A stretch of 36,871 nt of DNA, from the NCBI GenBank assembly GCA_008000375.1, contig SMOI01000249.1, forward strand, positions 9,863-46,733, given 5' to 3'. The notes under the pieces were generated by a model. That model was not told where the DNA came from. It ran no database searches and saw only the letters and a list, made by a program, of their open reading frames with translations. Of this stretch, positions 19,913 through 30,731 are shown one piece after another. Made by a program: the position numbers and the translations under genes. This DNA is from Poteriospumella lacustris. Lineage: Eukaryota > Sar > Chrysophyceae > Chromulinales > Dinobryaceae. Position 1 is the stretch's first letter. Every line of letters starts with the position of its first letter.

Positions 19913-22900
19913 ATGAGTAAAACCACTTTGCAAGCGCTGGTGGACAGCTACGAAGACATCCCCGCGCTGATGAGTCGCATTCGCGACGGCAACGACGTCA
20001 AGACGACGCGGTTCCACCCAGGTAACAACCCCAGTCCACCGAGGCGCAGACTCGCCACGTGCTAACCCCCCGTTGTCGCCTGCGCAGCGGTGATGCCGAA
20101 CCAGTCGGTGCAGGCGGAGCAGGCGCTGCGCGGCTACGAGAAGACCGACAGCCGCACGTCCGACCTCGCGCGCGTTGCCCGCATGGCGCAGCAGGCGAAG
20201 AAGGTGCTGAGCCACATCGCCGCGCTGCCGGCCGCGCCGGCCGGCGGCGGCTCTCCGCGCGCGGCCGCCAGTCAACCGCGCTCGGTCGGCGACAGCGCGC
20301 GCGTCGCGACGGAGAAGCTCGAGCGCCTGCAGAAGAGCGGCGTCGACCTGCAGCGCTTCTACGCGCAGTACGACGTGCAGAAGACCGGGCGCGTGTCGTA
20401 CAAGGACTTCGCGGACACGCTGACGCACCTGAGCGCCGGCGTCAACCGCCAGGACCTGCTGGCCGTCGCCGCCGCCCTCGACGCGCAGAAGGCGGGCTCG
20501 CTGGCCTACGGCGACCTGCTGCCGGCGCTCAAGGCCGTGCGCGACTCGCCGCGGCACCAGGCGCGGCCCGCGTACGCGAAGACGACGGCGCCGCCACCGG
20601 CGCCCGAGCCGCCCGCCGCCGCCGCGACCGACGCGGTCGTCGAGCTGCTGCCGCTGCAGCGCGTCCTCGCGCCGAACCTCGCGGCGCCGTACGACTACGA
20701 GACGGCGCAGCAGAAGAGCGAGCGCCTGCGCGCCAGCCAGCCGCCGCTGAGCTTCGCGCGCGACTTCCACGCGGCGTGTCCCTTCCACGTCGACGGCCGC
20801 GCGCGGCGGCTGCGGCGCCGGCGCCGTCGACGTCGATCAGCGCCGGCCGCGGCGCCCGCACTCGGCGCCGCCGCGCGCCGAGCGCTCGTCGTTCTACCGC
20901 GACCACTTTCGCCACGACGCGCCGCCGCCGCCCAGCGACGCGCCCGTCGCCGAGTCGCTGCGCTGCCGCGTCGACGCGGAGCGCGAGCGCGACTACGCCG
21001 CGACGCTGGGCCTGACGCCCGCCGAGGCGGAGGCCGCCGGCCTGCGCAGCGCCTTCGAGACGCGTCAGCGCGACAGGCAGCGCGCGCGCGGCGGCGCCGC
21101 GGCCGTCGACCCGTTGGACGAGGCGCAGCAGTCGCCGCTGCTCGTGGCGCAGGCGCAGGCCACCGCCGTCGCGGCGACGCTGGCGCAGCAGCGCGCGAAG
21201 ACGCTGCTGAACCGCGTCGTGCGCGAGACGCGCGGCAACGTGCCGGTGCTCGCGCGGCTGCTGCGGCGCGCGGACGCGTCCGGCTCGGGCGCCGTGTCGG
21301 CGGAGGAGCTGCGCGGCGCGCTGGCGGCCGCCGGCGTGCGCCTCGCGGAGGACGAGCACGTGGCGCTGTGTCGCCTGCTGCGCGGCGAGGCGGCCGCCGA
21401 CGAGCCGCCGGCCGGCGCCGCGCGCCCGTGAGCCGCAGCCTCGCGTCGTCGTCGGTGCGCTCGGTGCTGCGCGCGGACGCCGGCGTCGCCATCGACCGCG
21501 TCGTCGACCTCGTCGCGGCGCGCGCGACGGCCGCCGCCTTCGCCCACGTCACCGCCGACGAGCGCGACGTGCTGGCGCGCCGCGAGGCCGGCCGCGTCGC
21601 GCGCAAGGTCCTCGAGGCGCTGCAGGCGCACGCGCAGCCGCTGCGACTGCTGCGCGACACGGCGGCGTCGCCGGCGGCGGCCGCTGCGGTGGCGGCCGGC
21701 GGCGTCGAGGACGCGCCGGTGTCGTGGCGCCAGCTGCGCGACGTGCTCGTCTACGCGCAGGCGCGCGTCTCGCCGCGGGACCTGCAGGTGCTGCGGCGCA
21801 CGCTGCAGCTGCCCGACGACGGCGACGGCGACGGCGACGCGGCGGCCGCGCGCTGGGGCGACGTCGAGCGGCGCCTCGCCGCCGCCGCGACCGACGCCGC
21901 CGACGCCGCGGCGCACGCGACGAGCGTCCGCGCGCACGCGGCGGAGGCGGCGGCGGCGGGGCGGCCGCTGCGCTACTCGGCGACGTTCGCCTCGTCGGCG
22001 ACGCTGTCGGCGGTGCGCTCGCTCGGCGACCTCGTCGACGCGGCCTCGTCGCGTCGCGCGCCGCGCGGCTCAGCGCGCGACCCTTCGCGAAGCTGCGCGA
22101 GGCGCTGAGCGCGCAGCCCGAGCGCGTCACGGCCGCCTTCCTCGACGAGCGCCTCGCGCCGCTGCCGCTGGCCGCGCGGCTGCGCGCCGCGGCGTCGCGC
22201 TGGCGCCGCAGGACGCGCAGCGCCTCGCGGCGCATCTGCAGCGCAGCCTCGACGAGGCGCAGCCGCTGCGCGACGCGCACGCGGCCGCCGTCGGCGTCGG
22301 GCGGCGTGGACGCGGCCGGCCCCGCGGCGCTCGCGTTCTTCTGCGACGCGCTGGCGATGCCCGTGCGCGCGCGCGCCGACCACTTCGCCGACGCCGACGC
22401 GCGCCGCGGCCTCGCGACGCGGCGGCGCGGCCCCGCGGCGCTCGAGGCCGTCGACCCGCGCGGCGGCGTCGCCTGCGACGTCGGCGTCTTCGCCGCCTCG
22501 GCGCGCTCGCTGGGCGCGTCGCCGACGTACGCGACGACGCTGGCGGTGCGCCCGGCGACGGCCGAGCGCCTGCGCCACCCGCTGCTGCCCAGCGCCAAGC
22601 GCGCGGCCCCCGCGTCGCTCGGCAGCGTCCTCGCGCGCCGCGCCGACGCCGCCGACGCCTCCGACGCCGCCGAGTCGTTTTGGCAGCTGCCGCGCTCCGT
22701 CGACGACGCGCTGCTGTTTCCGACGGCGCCGCACAGCGCCTCGTCGTACCCGCGCGTCCCGCCGTTCCTGCGCCTCGGCGGCGGCGGCGGCGCCAGCGTC
22801 GGCGGCGGCAGCGTCGGCGCCGGCCGCGCGCAGAGCGTCGACGCGCTGCGCGCGCGGCGCGGCGTCGTGTCGCTGGCGGCGCTGCAGACGGCGGGCGGCT

Positions 22901-23421
22901 CGTCGGCCGCGTCGCTGGCGTCGACGGTCGTGCCGCCGCACAGCCGCGGCGCAGGAACCGCCGCCGCCGCCGCCGCGACGCCGAGCGAGACGCCGGCCGG
23001 CGCCTTCAGCCGCAGCGCCGCGCCGGCCGCCGCGGCGCACCCCGCGACGCAGGCGGCCGCCCGCGGCGACGCGGCGCGCGCGGCGAAGGCGGCGAGCGAC
23101 AGCCTCGCGCTGTACCACGCGCAGCGCGACCGCGTCTTCGGCGGCGCAGTCGCCGCGGCGCAGTCGGCGGCGGCGGGCGACGGCGGCGCGCGCGCCGAGC
23201 GGAAGGGTCGCTTCTCGCGGCCGGCGTCGCCCGGCGGCGCGTCGCAGGCGTCGGCCGCCTCGACGCTGTCGTCGCCCGCCGCGTCGCTGAGCCGCGGCCG
23301 GCGGCGCGGCGAGCACGCGCCGCCGCCGCGCAGCGACATCTTCCGCACCCCCGACGCCGCCACGCCGCTCGCCGGCCGCCGCGCGCGCTCCGTGCCGCCC
23401 TTCGCCACCTACGACGCGTAG
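19913..23421 (+). CDS. EF-hand protein, frame-disrupted as given
   Basis: Exon 1 is 19913-20021 and a 66-bp intron (20022-20087) leads into a 3.3-kb extremely GC-rich body of about 1,150 residues. EF-hand-type loops are visible: YDVQKTGRVSYKDF, LDAQKAGSLAYGDL and ADASGSGAVSAEEL, the last closest to a calcium-binding loop. The C-terminal third is Ala/Ser/Arg-rich with repeated motifs such as LALYHAQRDRVFGG. The credible reading changes frame several times: at about 20789-20840 (a possible 52-bp GTCGAC..CAG intron would solve this one), 21430, 22040-22080, 22190 and 22290. The segments in different frames read as good protein and match one another in style, so single-base errors or recent disabling indels are likely. 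Multi-EF-hand proteins occur in flagella, but no specific family was identified. It converges with the Sec23/24-like gene. Confidence 0.6.
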
Positions 23422-23655
23422 CGGCGACCGCTGTGTCGCCTGTGTCGCCGTGTGTCTCGCTCGGTGCCCGTGTGTCTCGGTGTCGCGACACGCGAAGTGT
23501 GTCGCTGCGCTGGGCGTTTTGGTTTTTTCGGTTTCTCCGTTTGCGCGTGTTGTTTTCTTCTGTTTGTCGGTTCGCCCGTCGCGCTGTGTAACGTTTCTCT
23601 GTGTTCAACTTCAACTTCAACCTCAATCTACACTTCAACTTCAACTGCGAGGGGG

Positions 23656-26600
23656 TTACACGTGCGCGTCGGAGGCCGCGGCGCCGCGGTCGCTGAGCTC
23701 GACGCGCTCGCTGCGCGGCGGCGGCGGGGCGAGCGGCGTCGCGGGCGCCTCGCGCGGCAGCGGCGCGTCGCCCGTCGGCTGCGGCGTCGCGGGCGGCGGC
23801 GTCGCGGAGGGGCGGCCGTTGCGCAGCCGCAGCGCGAGCGCCTCGACGCGCGCGAGGCACTGCGACCACTGCGACGCGCGCGCGAGCGCCACTGCGGCGT
23901 CTTCGCCGTCGACGCGCGCGAGCGCCGCGACGAAGCGCTGCAGCGACGGCGTATCGCTGCGCGGCAGATGGCGCCGCACGCGGAAGCGCCGCGTGTCGCG
24001 CGGCGTGTCGCGCGGCGTGTCGAGCGTCGGCAGGTGCAGCGCCACGTCGCGGCGCAGCGCGTCGGCGGTGCGCGCGTCGAGCGCCGGCGCAGCGCCGCGA
24101 CCGCCAGCAGCGGCGCGACCAGCTCGGCGACCGTCGCGGGCGGCGCCTGCGACGCGGCGGCGGCGGCGGCGTCGCAGTGCCGCGGCGACAGACGCGCGAA
24201 CAGCCACCGGTCGGCGCCGGTGCCGGCGCGGCGCAGCGCCACGACGCGCACCGCCGCGGGCGACACGCGACCCGCCGCGCAGCCGTCGCAGAGCGCCGCT
24301 GCAGCCTCCGGCGACAGCGCCGCGTCGGCGTCGCTGGCGTCGTCGGCGTCGGCGGCGTCGTCGGCCGCGTCGCGCAGCGCGCTGCAGAGCAACCGGTCGC
24401 CGCAGAAGAGCGCGACGCAGGCCGCCGTCGCGGGCGACAGCAGCTGCGTCGTCTCCGCCGCCACCTCCACCGCCTCCACCGCCGCGGCGTCGGGCGCGGC
24501 GGCCTGCAGCAGCCACAGCCGCGGCCGCAGCAGCCCCAGCGCCTGCGCCGCGCCGCAGTGCGCGCGCACGAAGCCGCGGCGCAGCAGCCGCGTCTCGCTC
24601 TCGGCGACGACGCGCGTCGCCTCGAAGAGCGGCCCCGTGCGCAGGCCGTACAGCCCCCACAGCGCCTCGTACAGCGCGACGGCCGCCTCCGCTGCCGACG
24701 CGTCGCCCGCCGCGCAGAGCGCCAGCCGTCGCATCAGCTGCGCGCCGAGTGCGTCGGTGACGCGCTCCAGCCGCTGCGTCAGCTGGCGCTGCAGCCGCCG
24801 CGCGTTCTCCTCGTCGACGACCGAGGCGGCCGCCGCGGGCGCGTCCAGCGCGCCGCCGTGCGCCGCGTCGAGCTGCGTCGCGAGCAGCAGCGCGGCGCCC
24901 CAGACCCACAGATCCCCAGACGACGCGCGCAGCCGCAGCCCAGACGGCACCGACGGACGCGTCGCCGCCGGCACGCGAACAGCGGCGCCGCGTAGCGGTC
25001 GCGCGTCCAGCCGCTGCGCGTCTCCGAGCGGCGCAGCGGCAGCGCGAACGTCCAGACGCGCACGACGCTGCGGCGGCCGTCGGCGGCGTCGCGGCGCGCG
25101 TCCCGCGGCGCGTCGCGGCGCCAGCGCCGCAGCGCGGCGACGTCGCAGTGCGGCAGCGTCGCGGCCACCATCACGACGACGCGGCGCTCGGCCTCGCTGC
25201 CCGACGGCGGCCGCGGCGCGGGCGACGGACCCGGCGTCGGCGTCGGCGGCGGCGGCGCGGCGAACTGCGGCAGCGCCGCGTCGCTCTGCGTGCGCTGGTG
25301 CAGCAGGCGCATCGCGCGCTGCGCCCAGCTCAGCGACGGCGGCGCGGCGGGCGCGGCGGCCTCGTCGCCAGCGGCGGCGGCGGCGGCGGCCTGCAGCTGC
25401 AGGTGCACGACGACCTCGTCGACGTTCGGCACGCGCAACGCGAAGTCCGCGCGACCGGCGACGGGCGCCGCGTCGCCGTCGCGCTGCAGCGGCCGAGCAC
25501 CGCCGCGACGCGCGCGCCGCCGCTGCACCACACCTGCAGGCGGTTGGCGCCCTCGCCGCCGCGCAGACAGCTGCCACGGCGCTGCCAGCGCGCGGCGAAG
25601 AGCTCGTCGCGGCTCTGGCGCAGCAGGTGCGCGTCGCCCAGCGCCTCGGCCGCGAGCCAGCGCCCGCCCGTCGCGTACAGCGCCCGCGACAGCGCCGGCG
25701 GCACGTGCATCACGCGCGCGCCCACCTGCACGAGGCTCAGCGTCACCGGCGGCGCCGCGCGGTCGTCGGCCCAGCGCTGCAGCAGGCGCGCGGAGGCGGC
25801 GGCGCGCTGCAGCGCCAGCGTCTGGCTCGTGACGACGGTCACCGCCGCGCCGCACAGGCCGCGCTGCAGCAGCGCGCACCAGCTCTGCGCGACGGCCAGC
25901 GCGTCGTCGAGAGCTGCGCAGGGCTCCTGCCCCACGCGGCGCCGCTGCGAGAGGCTGAATCGACTCAGCGCGGACCGCGCGAGGCCGCCGGTGGGCGCGT
26001 TGCTCGCCGCGACGGCGTCGACGACGTCGCGCAGCCGATGCAGAAACGGCCGCAGGCTGCCGCGCGTCGTGACGTGCAGGCCGCGCTGCAGCAGCGCGCG
26101 GTCAGCGGTGCGCATGACGTCGATCTCGACGGGTCGCTCGTGCGACAGCAGCGAGGCGAGGCGCGGCACGCGCAGCGTCGCGTCGAAGAAGACGAGGCCC
26201 AGCAGCTGCTCGTCGTCCTCGTCGGCGTCCTCGTCCTCGCGGCGACCGAGGCACTGCACCAGGAACGAGAAGACGTCCTCCTCGTCGGCCAGCAGCCGGC
26301 TGTCCACCAGCGCCACGTGCAGCGGCTTCGTCGTCCCCGTCGCCGCCGCCGGCGCCGCGGGCAGCACCACGTCGAAGCACTGCGACTGGAACTCCGCCGC
26401 CGCACGCACGTCGTAGTCGGCGATGTGCAGCGCGTCGCAGAAGACGCACCGCCACTGCCGGCCGCTGACGAAGTCCGTCTCCGGCACCACCGTCACGTGC
26501 GGGTGCAGCAGGGCGCCGCACCCGGAGCAGACGGCCGACGGCGCCTGCTGCAGCACGGCGCGGTCCGGCTGAGGAGCGAACAAATCGATGGCGACGAAGT

Positions 26601-26685
26601 TGTCGTCGATGGAGATGCGATGCGCGCCATCGATGGCGACGCCCGGCTCGGCGTTCTCTCGCAAGTGGTCGCAGGTAAAGAGCAT
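23656..26685 (-). CDS. Sec23/Sec24-like COPII coat protein, frame-disrupted as given
   Basis: About 1,010 residues if read through three frame changes. The N-terminal zinc finger is clear: CSGCGALLHP.. then RCVFCDALH (two CxxC pairs, the zf-Sec23/Sec24 type). A trunk-like alpha/beta region follows (PLHVALVDSRLL, LLGLVFFDATL), then a beta-sandwich region (RVAAVLG/PLQRDGD.. FALRVPNVDEVVVHLQ), a helical part, and a gelsolin-like strand (GDLWVWGAALLLATQ). Such proteins form the inner COPII coat and select cargo at the ER. The frame must slip by one base at about 25490, 25000 and 24090, each time in the direction of one missing nucleotide; three such slips restore the original frame. The long Pro-rich N-terminus usual for Sec24 is absent. 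The first ATG of the protein-like frame is at 26685; the longer open frame starts without ATG. Confidence 0.65.
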
Positions 26686-27658
26686 GTCGGTGCGGGGAAG
26701 CGCAGCTCCGGTTCTATTCGCTTCCTGACTCTCGCGCCTTTCGTTTGCCAACGCCTATCTTCTGTGGAGGCGGAAGGAACCCGGTCAGTTGGCCGGATTC
26801 GCATGCGAATTGCGATCGCAAGTGACCCGACCGGGTCGTCGGTGGTCGACCGCCGCGTCGTCGTCATCGTCGTCGTGCCGCACCGGCCACCTGCGACACA
26901 GACTCCCAGACGCCCCACCCCAGACTACAGTGTCAGTCCAACCTTTCGTTTGTCGAGGGGGCAGCGCTCGTATTTGTGCCATAATCACACTGAAGAGCTC
27001 GATAAATTATCAATTACGATGTGCTTGTTTGCAATATTGAAGAGATTTCCCGGATATATGGATTTCTAACCGACAAACAGGGTCTCGCGCGAGCTCCTTC
27101 GGGCTCCACCGCCAGAAATGCAGCGGTTTTCGCGGTCTTTCTCCGCCCTCTCCTCTTAATACCACACGAGAACTTGATAAACAGCTATCCTTATCATTTG
27201 TAGAAGCCTCATATGAATTAAACCCACAATTTCGCCCCTGAAGTGGATAAAATGGTGCGTAACCGTCGACGGCGGTTCTGCAGTGCCTCGATCTCCAGCG
27301 GAAGGAAAAACATCAAAACGGCTCGGAAAAACAAGGAAAAGTTGACGAGTGGCTAACTGTGGCACTTGCTCATGCATTTGACTCAAAGAGGTTCGCGTTT
27401 GGCGCATTCCTTGGGAGAGAATCGTAAAAAAACTGGCGAATTTGGCTGGCGGCGGCGATCTGCCGCGCCTGGCAGCCAGCAGAACTTTCTCCGTTTTCGT
27501 CCACTGTCTGTCAGACACACGTCGTTGCGCTCCAAATCGACCCAAGAATCGAATCTGATCACATTTCCGGGGCTTTACCGGCCTTGCAGCTGGAAGGGCG
27601 GCTCAGACGCCGCGGCGAGGCGACCCGCCGACCAGCGGCGACCTCTCGACCGCGACTG
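26686..27658. other. Intergenic region, partly AT-rich
   Basis: Holds the upstream region of the Sec23/24-like gene, with a GTC tract at 26848-26876 (GTCGTCGTCATCGTCGTCGTG) about 165-190 bp before its ATG. From about 26980 to 27260 the sequence drops sharply in GC. No convincing gene is seen on either strand. Confidence 0.45.
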
Positions 27659-28052
27659 CCGAGCGGGCGTCGCCATCGATGGCGCGCGTTGCATTTCCAT
27701 CGACGACAACTTCGTCGCCATCGATTTGTTCGCTCCTCAGCCGGACCGCGCCGTGCTGCAGCAGGCGCCGTCGGCCGTCTGCTCCGGGTGCGGCGCCCTG
27801 CTGCACCCGCACGTGACGGTGGTGCCGGAGACGGACTTCGTCAGCGGCCGGCAGTGGCGGTGCGTCTTCTGCGACGCGCTGCACATCGCCGACTACGACG
27901 TGCGTGCGGCGGCGGAGTTCCAGTCGCAGTGCTTCGACGTGGTGCTGCCCGCGGCGCCGGCGGCGGCGACGGGGACGACGAAGCCGCTGCACGTGGCGCT
28001 GGTGGACAGCCGGCTGCTGGCCGACGAGGAGGACGCCCTCTCGCTCCTCTGA
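27659..28052 (+). pseudogene. Inverted partial copy of the Sec23/24-like zinc-finger region
   Basis: 27659-28037 is a close reverse-complement match to about 26275-26653, inside the Sec23/24-like gene. The reading frame is kept through both CxxC pairs of the zinc finger and into the start of the trunk (ALVDSRLLADEED), where similarity ends and a stop follows 5 codons later (ALSLL). There is no matching start region: the frame upstream (27366-27658) encodes unrelated Arg/Ser-rich sequence. Few substitutions are seen, mainly near the 5' end, so the copy is recent. It is best regarded as a duplicated gene fragment; expression as a small zinc-finger protein cannot be excluded. Confidence 0.75.
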
Positions 28053-28402
28053 CCCCGCCGAACACACTGCGCGGTCAACAACGACCTGTGCCGATCCGCG
28101 CCCGTCGTCGCCCCCGCTGCGCCACGTCGCTGCGGTCAGCCGCCGGTGCCACAGGGCCACGCGCCGCGCCCACCCGCCTCGCCCCAGCGCGGAGAGTCTC
28201 CGAGGCCGCACGACCGTCCTCCGTCCAGCTGGTCAGCGTCAGAGATGCAGCTACAGAGCAGGGTTGGCGTTCACCGAGGGTTGGTGGGCGCCGCTGTGCA
28301 CTCGACAGTGGCGCCGGCGGGTCGCCCGCGCACCGACCACCGACCGCACAGGCCCCGCGGGCCCTCGTCGTCGACGTCGCAGGCGATCCACTGGGGCGCC
28401 GG
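28053..28402. other. Intergenic, nothing recognised
   Basis: GC-rich sequence between the Sec23/24-like fragment and the 3' end of the ClpS-like gene. No repeats, RNA genes or credible coding sequence were noticed. Confidence 0.5.
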
Positions 28403-28999
28403 TCACGTAGACACCAGCTCCTCCGTCTTCGCGTCGAATATTTCGCAGTGGATCGGCGGGTCCGCGCGCCGGAACAGCTCGACGGCCTCCTCCGCGTCGC
28501 TCAGCGAGCTGAACACGCGGACGAGCGCCGCGCCCTCTTCTCTGGCGCGCGCCACGATTTGCTTCGCAAAGTCGTAGGAAATGTCCGGGAAGTAGCGCGT
28601 GATGCGGGTGATCACGTGGCGGGGTGCGTCGCTGACGCGAGCTTGGTCACGCAGCCGCAGGTGGAAGCGCATGCGGTCGTCAGGGGCGACCACGTCGTAC
28701 GACTTGGCGATCTTCGCTCTCGTCGGCGGGGAGAGGAATCTGCTGAACACGCCCCAGAAGGATTCTTTGTCGCTCTTATCGACCAGCGGTCGCGCAGCGT
28801 CGGACGATTCGTCAGGTTGGTCGCGGGTGCGAAAGCCAAGCGAAACTGCCGCCGTCTCTCGTCGGGGAGGTCCCGCAAATGCGGTCAATATCACAGTCAG
28901 ACTCCTGTGTGACGATGGTGCAGAGAGAAATGCGAATCCTTCAGAAGTCGCAAGCAACAAGAGGCCGAGGCCGATAACGAGAGATCGACCGCCAATCAT
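28403..28999 (-). CDS. Plastid-targeted ClpS-like protein
   Basis: A single exon of 198 residues. Residues 1-20 form a signal peptide (LVIGLGLLLLATSEG), followed by FAFLSAPSSHRS, a textbook secondary-plastid transit start. The C-terminal 90 residues resemble ClpS, the N-recognin adaptor of the ClpC/ClpP protease: MRFHLRLRDQ, HVITRITRYFPDISYDFAKQI, GAALVRVFSSLSDAEEAVELF and PPIHCEIFD match the family's strand-loop-helix order. The NDD-type loop of canonical ClpS is replaced by RDQ and the Clp-typical AH..G is AREEG, so substrate binding may differ. Assignment is by pattern only; a divergent plastid ClpS paralogue is the best guess. Confidence 0.6.
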   Translation of the reverse strand: MIGGRSLVIGLGLLLLATSEGFAFLSAPSSHRSLTVILTAFAGPPRRETAAVSLGFRTRDQPDESSDAARPLVDKSDKESFWGVFSRFLSPPTRAKIAKSYDVVAPDDRMRFHLRLRDQARVSDAPRHVITRITRYFPDISYDFAKQIVARAREEGAALVRVFSSLSDAEEAVELFRRADPPIHCEIFDAKTEELVST

Positions 29000-29503
29000 C
29001 GCCAAACGTTCGTAACGACAAGAGATGTCTGCAAAGCAACGCTCGCAATATGAGTAGAGTAATCGCACAATCGCCAACAGGTCAGACCGAGCTCCGACCT
29101 CACAATGGTATCGATGTGCATGCCTTTTCCTCGCACTTACAGTATCTCACATCAAGTTGGATGCCATTCGATGGGCCACGACGGGCGATGAGATGTTTCT
29201 CGCGATGGCTCAGTGACTCGACATGGCGACGACGACCTGGGATCGCTCGTGGCTCAGTTCAACACACTTTGATCAACTAACTAGTTATTGCTTCGCCTAG
29301 ATCGCACCCAGGTCACTCGCCATACTCAATCCAGAGCATTCCACCAATTAGTCAGGTGGAGCAGAAGTTGATTCTGATTTCCCGCTGGTTCAGTTTGGCG
29401 AGCGATTTCAACGACACCTGCACTGGAACGGTCTTCCATATTTCCCACTCGGACTTCATAGTTCAGCGTCGTACAGCCAAACGAATCTATTTGGAAGCTT
29501 TCT
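29000..29503. other. Upstream region of the ClpS-like gene and leader of the next gene
   Basis: No supported gene. GACATGGCGACGACGACC at 29220-29237 is an inverted form of the GTC..CCATG element, about 220-240 bp upstream of the minus-strand ClpS-like start. Confidence 0.4.
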
Positions 29504-29746
29504 ATGGGATGCCTAATGGCAAAGTGCTGCGGATGCTGTCTATTCCAACAGCGAGGCACGGAAGTCGATGACGAGGGCGACACGCTGCTGGACACTTCGC
29601 AGCGCTTTTTCCGTTCTCCAGCGATGATAAGAAGAGATTTGGAAATATATTTTGGATTCGACCAGAAGAAGATCGCAGAGGAGGAAGGGTTCAGAGCATC
29701 GGAAGCCCGGCGCGTCGCTTTGGCTCGTGCGAAGGCCCCCACTTGA
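29504..29746 (+). CDS. Small MGC-type acylated protein, unknown
   Basis: 80 residues. It begins MGCLMAKCCGCCLFQ: Gly2 fits N-myristoylation and the five nearby Cys residues could be palmitoylated, which would place it on the plasma or flagellar membrane. A charged stretch follows (EVDDEGDTLLD), then a short helix-like region with PAMIRRDLEIYFGFDQKKIAEEEGF and a basic Ala/Arg end. No family was recognised. The coding call rests on the N-terminal acylation signal and the even residue composition. Confidence 0.5.
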   Translation: MGCLMAKCCGCCLFQQRGTEVDDEGDTLLDTSQRFFRSPAMIRRDLEIYFGFDQKKIAEEEGFRASEARRVALARAKAPT

Positions 29747-30124
29747 AGATATTCACCGCTGTTCGTTTGTGTAGATAGATAATAATCGTATTCCAAGTTA
29801 CGGCGAGTGCACGTCATGTGCCGTATGAATAGCAGCACGTAATTTGTAAGACACCAGTGACATTTAAACAAGTCGCCAACCCCGGAGACAGCCAGGACGC
29901 AAAGTATCATCAGACATTTCCCTAGCCGCGGTTCTTTATGTTAATGATGACACAATGCTCCCAGCACACCCTTGTTCCTACAACTGTCCCTGGCCAGCAC
30001 ATCCTTGTTTCTACAGCTGTCACTGTCTGTGTGCTGCCTACGTAAGAGTCCGATATAAACAGACCGACTGGAGTAACGACGCGATGAACCGCCCACCTTC
30101 TCTTCGTCCGCCAACTGCACCTGC
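29747..30124. other. Intergenic with a short tandem duplication
   Basis: No gene seen. At 29961-30026 two imperfect 33-bp units follow each other (CCAGCACACCCTTGTTCCTA.. and CCAGCACATCCTTGTTTCTA..), both continuing CA[A/G]CTGTC. Confidence 0.6.
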
Positions 30125-30731
30125 CTAGAAAACTGTCCTGGTCACTGTCAAGTCAATCAACTCCACCAGCTCTTTCTGCATTGAACCAAGAGGCGGGGTA
30201 ATCGTAAAAGGAACATGAGGGTACAGATGTGCGGCCTCCTGAACCAATTGCGGGATATCGTCCTGAACGTGTCGTCCTTGAGAAAGGAAAAATGGATGGA
30301 CCACCACGTGCTCGGCGCCCCGAGACACACATTTCCCATAAGCTTGAGCTATCGACGGCTCTGCCATCTCCATGTGGGCCGCTTCAACAGCAATGATATT
30401 GGACTTGGGGCCGTTCGCATCGATCTGTTCCTGAAATAAATCGACCACCTGCGAGACTTTGAAGGTAAGACTTTTGAATCAGCCAGAAGGCAAGACCCAG
30501 AACGCACAAAATTACCTGCAACAGCATCTCGTTGGCAGAATTTCGTTTGGACCCGTGGTCAACGATTATGACGCCGACTTTTGACGCTGATAGGCTGCTT
30601 CGACCAATCGAATGGGCCCTCCTTCCCAAGCGAATGAAACCATCCCTCCCGAATGCAGTTGCAAAAGCCGTTGCCGACCGCCAAAATGACTGAGAGAACA
30701 TGAAAATGCTGAGAATGAAGAGTGACGCCAT
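30125..30731 (-). CDS. sirB: Plastid sirohydrochlorin ferrochelatase (SirB/CbiX)
   Basis: Two exons, 30731-30516 and 30448-30125, intron 67 bp (GTAATT..CGCAG); 179 residues. It inserts iron into sirohydrochlorin, the last step of siroheme synthesis for plastid nitrite and sulfite reductases. The small, single-domain form typical of CbiX-short/SirB is seen. VGVIIVDHGSKRNSANEML has His59, and HPFFLSQGRHVQDDIPQL has His132; these two His residues are the family's metal/catalytic ligands. The presequence has a hydrophobic segment (LFILSIFMFSQSF), then ATAFATAFGRDGF and a basic region, consistent with bipartite plastid import. The ATG at 30731 starts that signal. Confidence 0.88.

Noticed and set aside
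21549-23408. 619-codon antisense open frame inside the EF-hand gene
   Set aside because: Composition is Ala/Arg/Pro-rich with no motif. It survives only because stops are rare at this GC content.
27366-27658. Upstream part of the open frame joined to the zinc-finger fragment
   Set aside because: Not similar to the parent gene and not protein-like. The frame is open by chance up to the duplicated segment.
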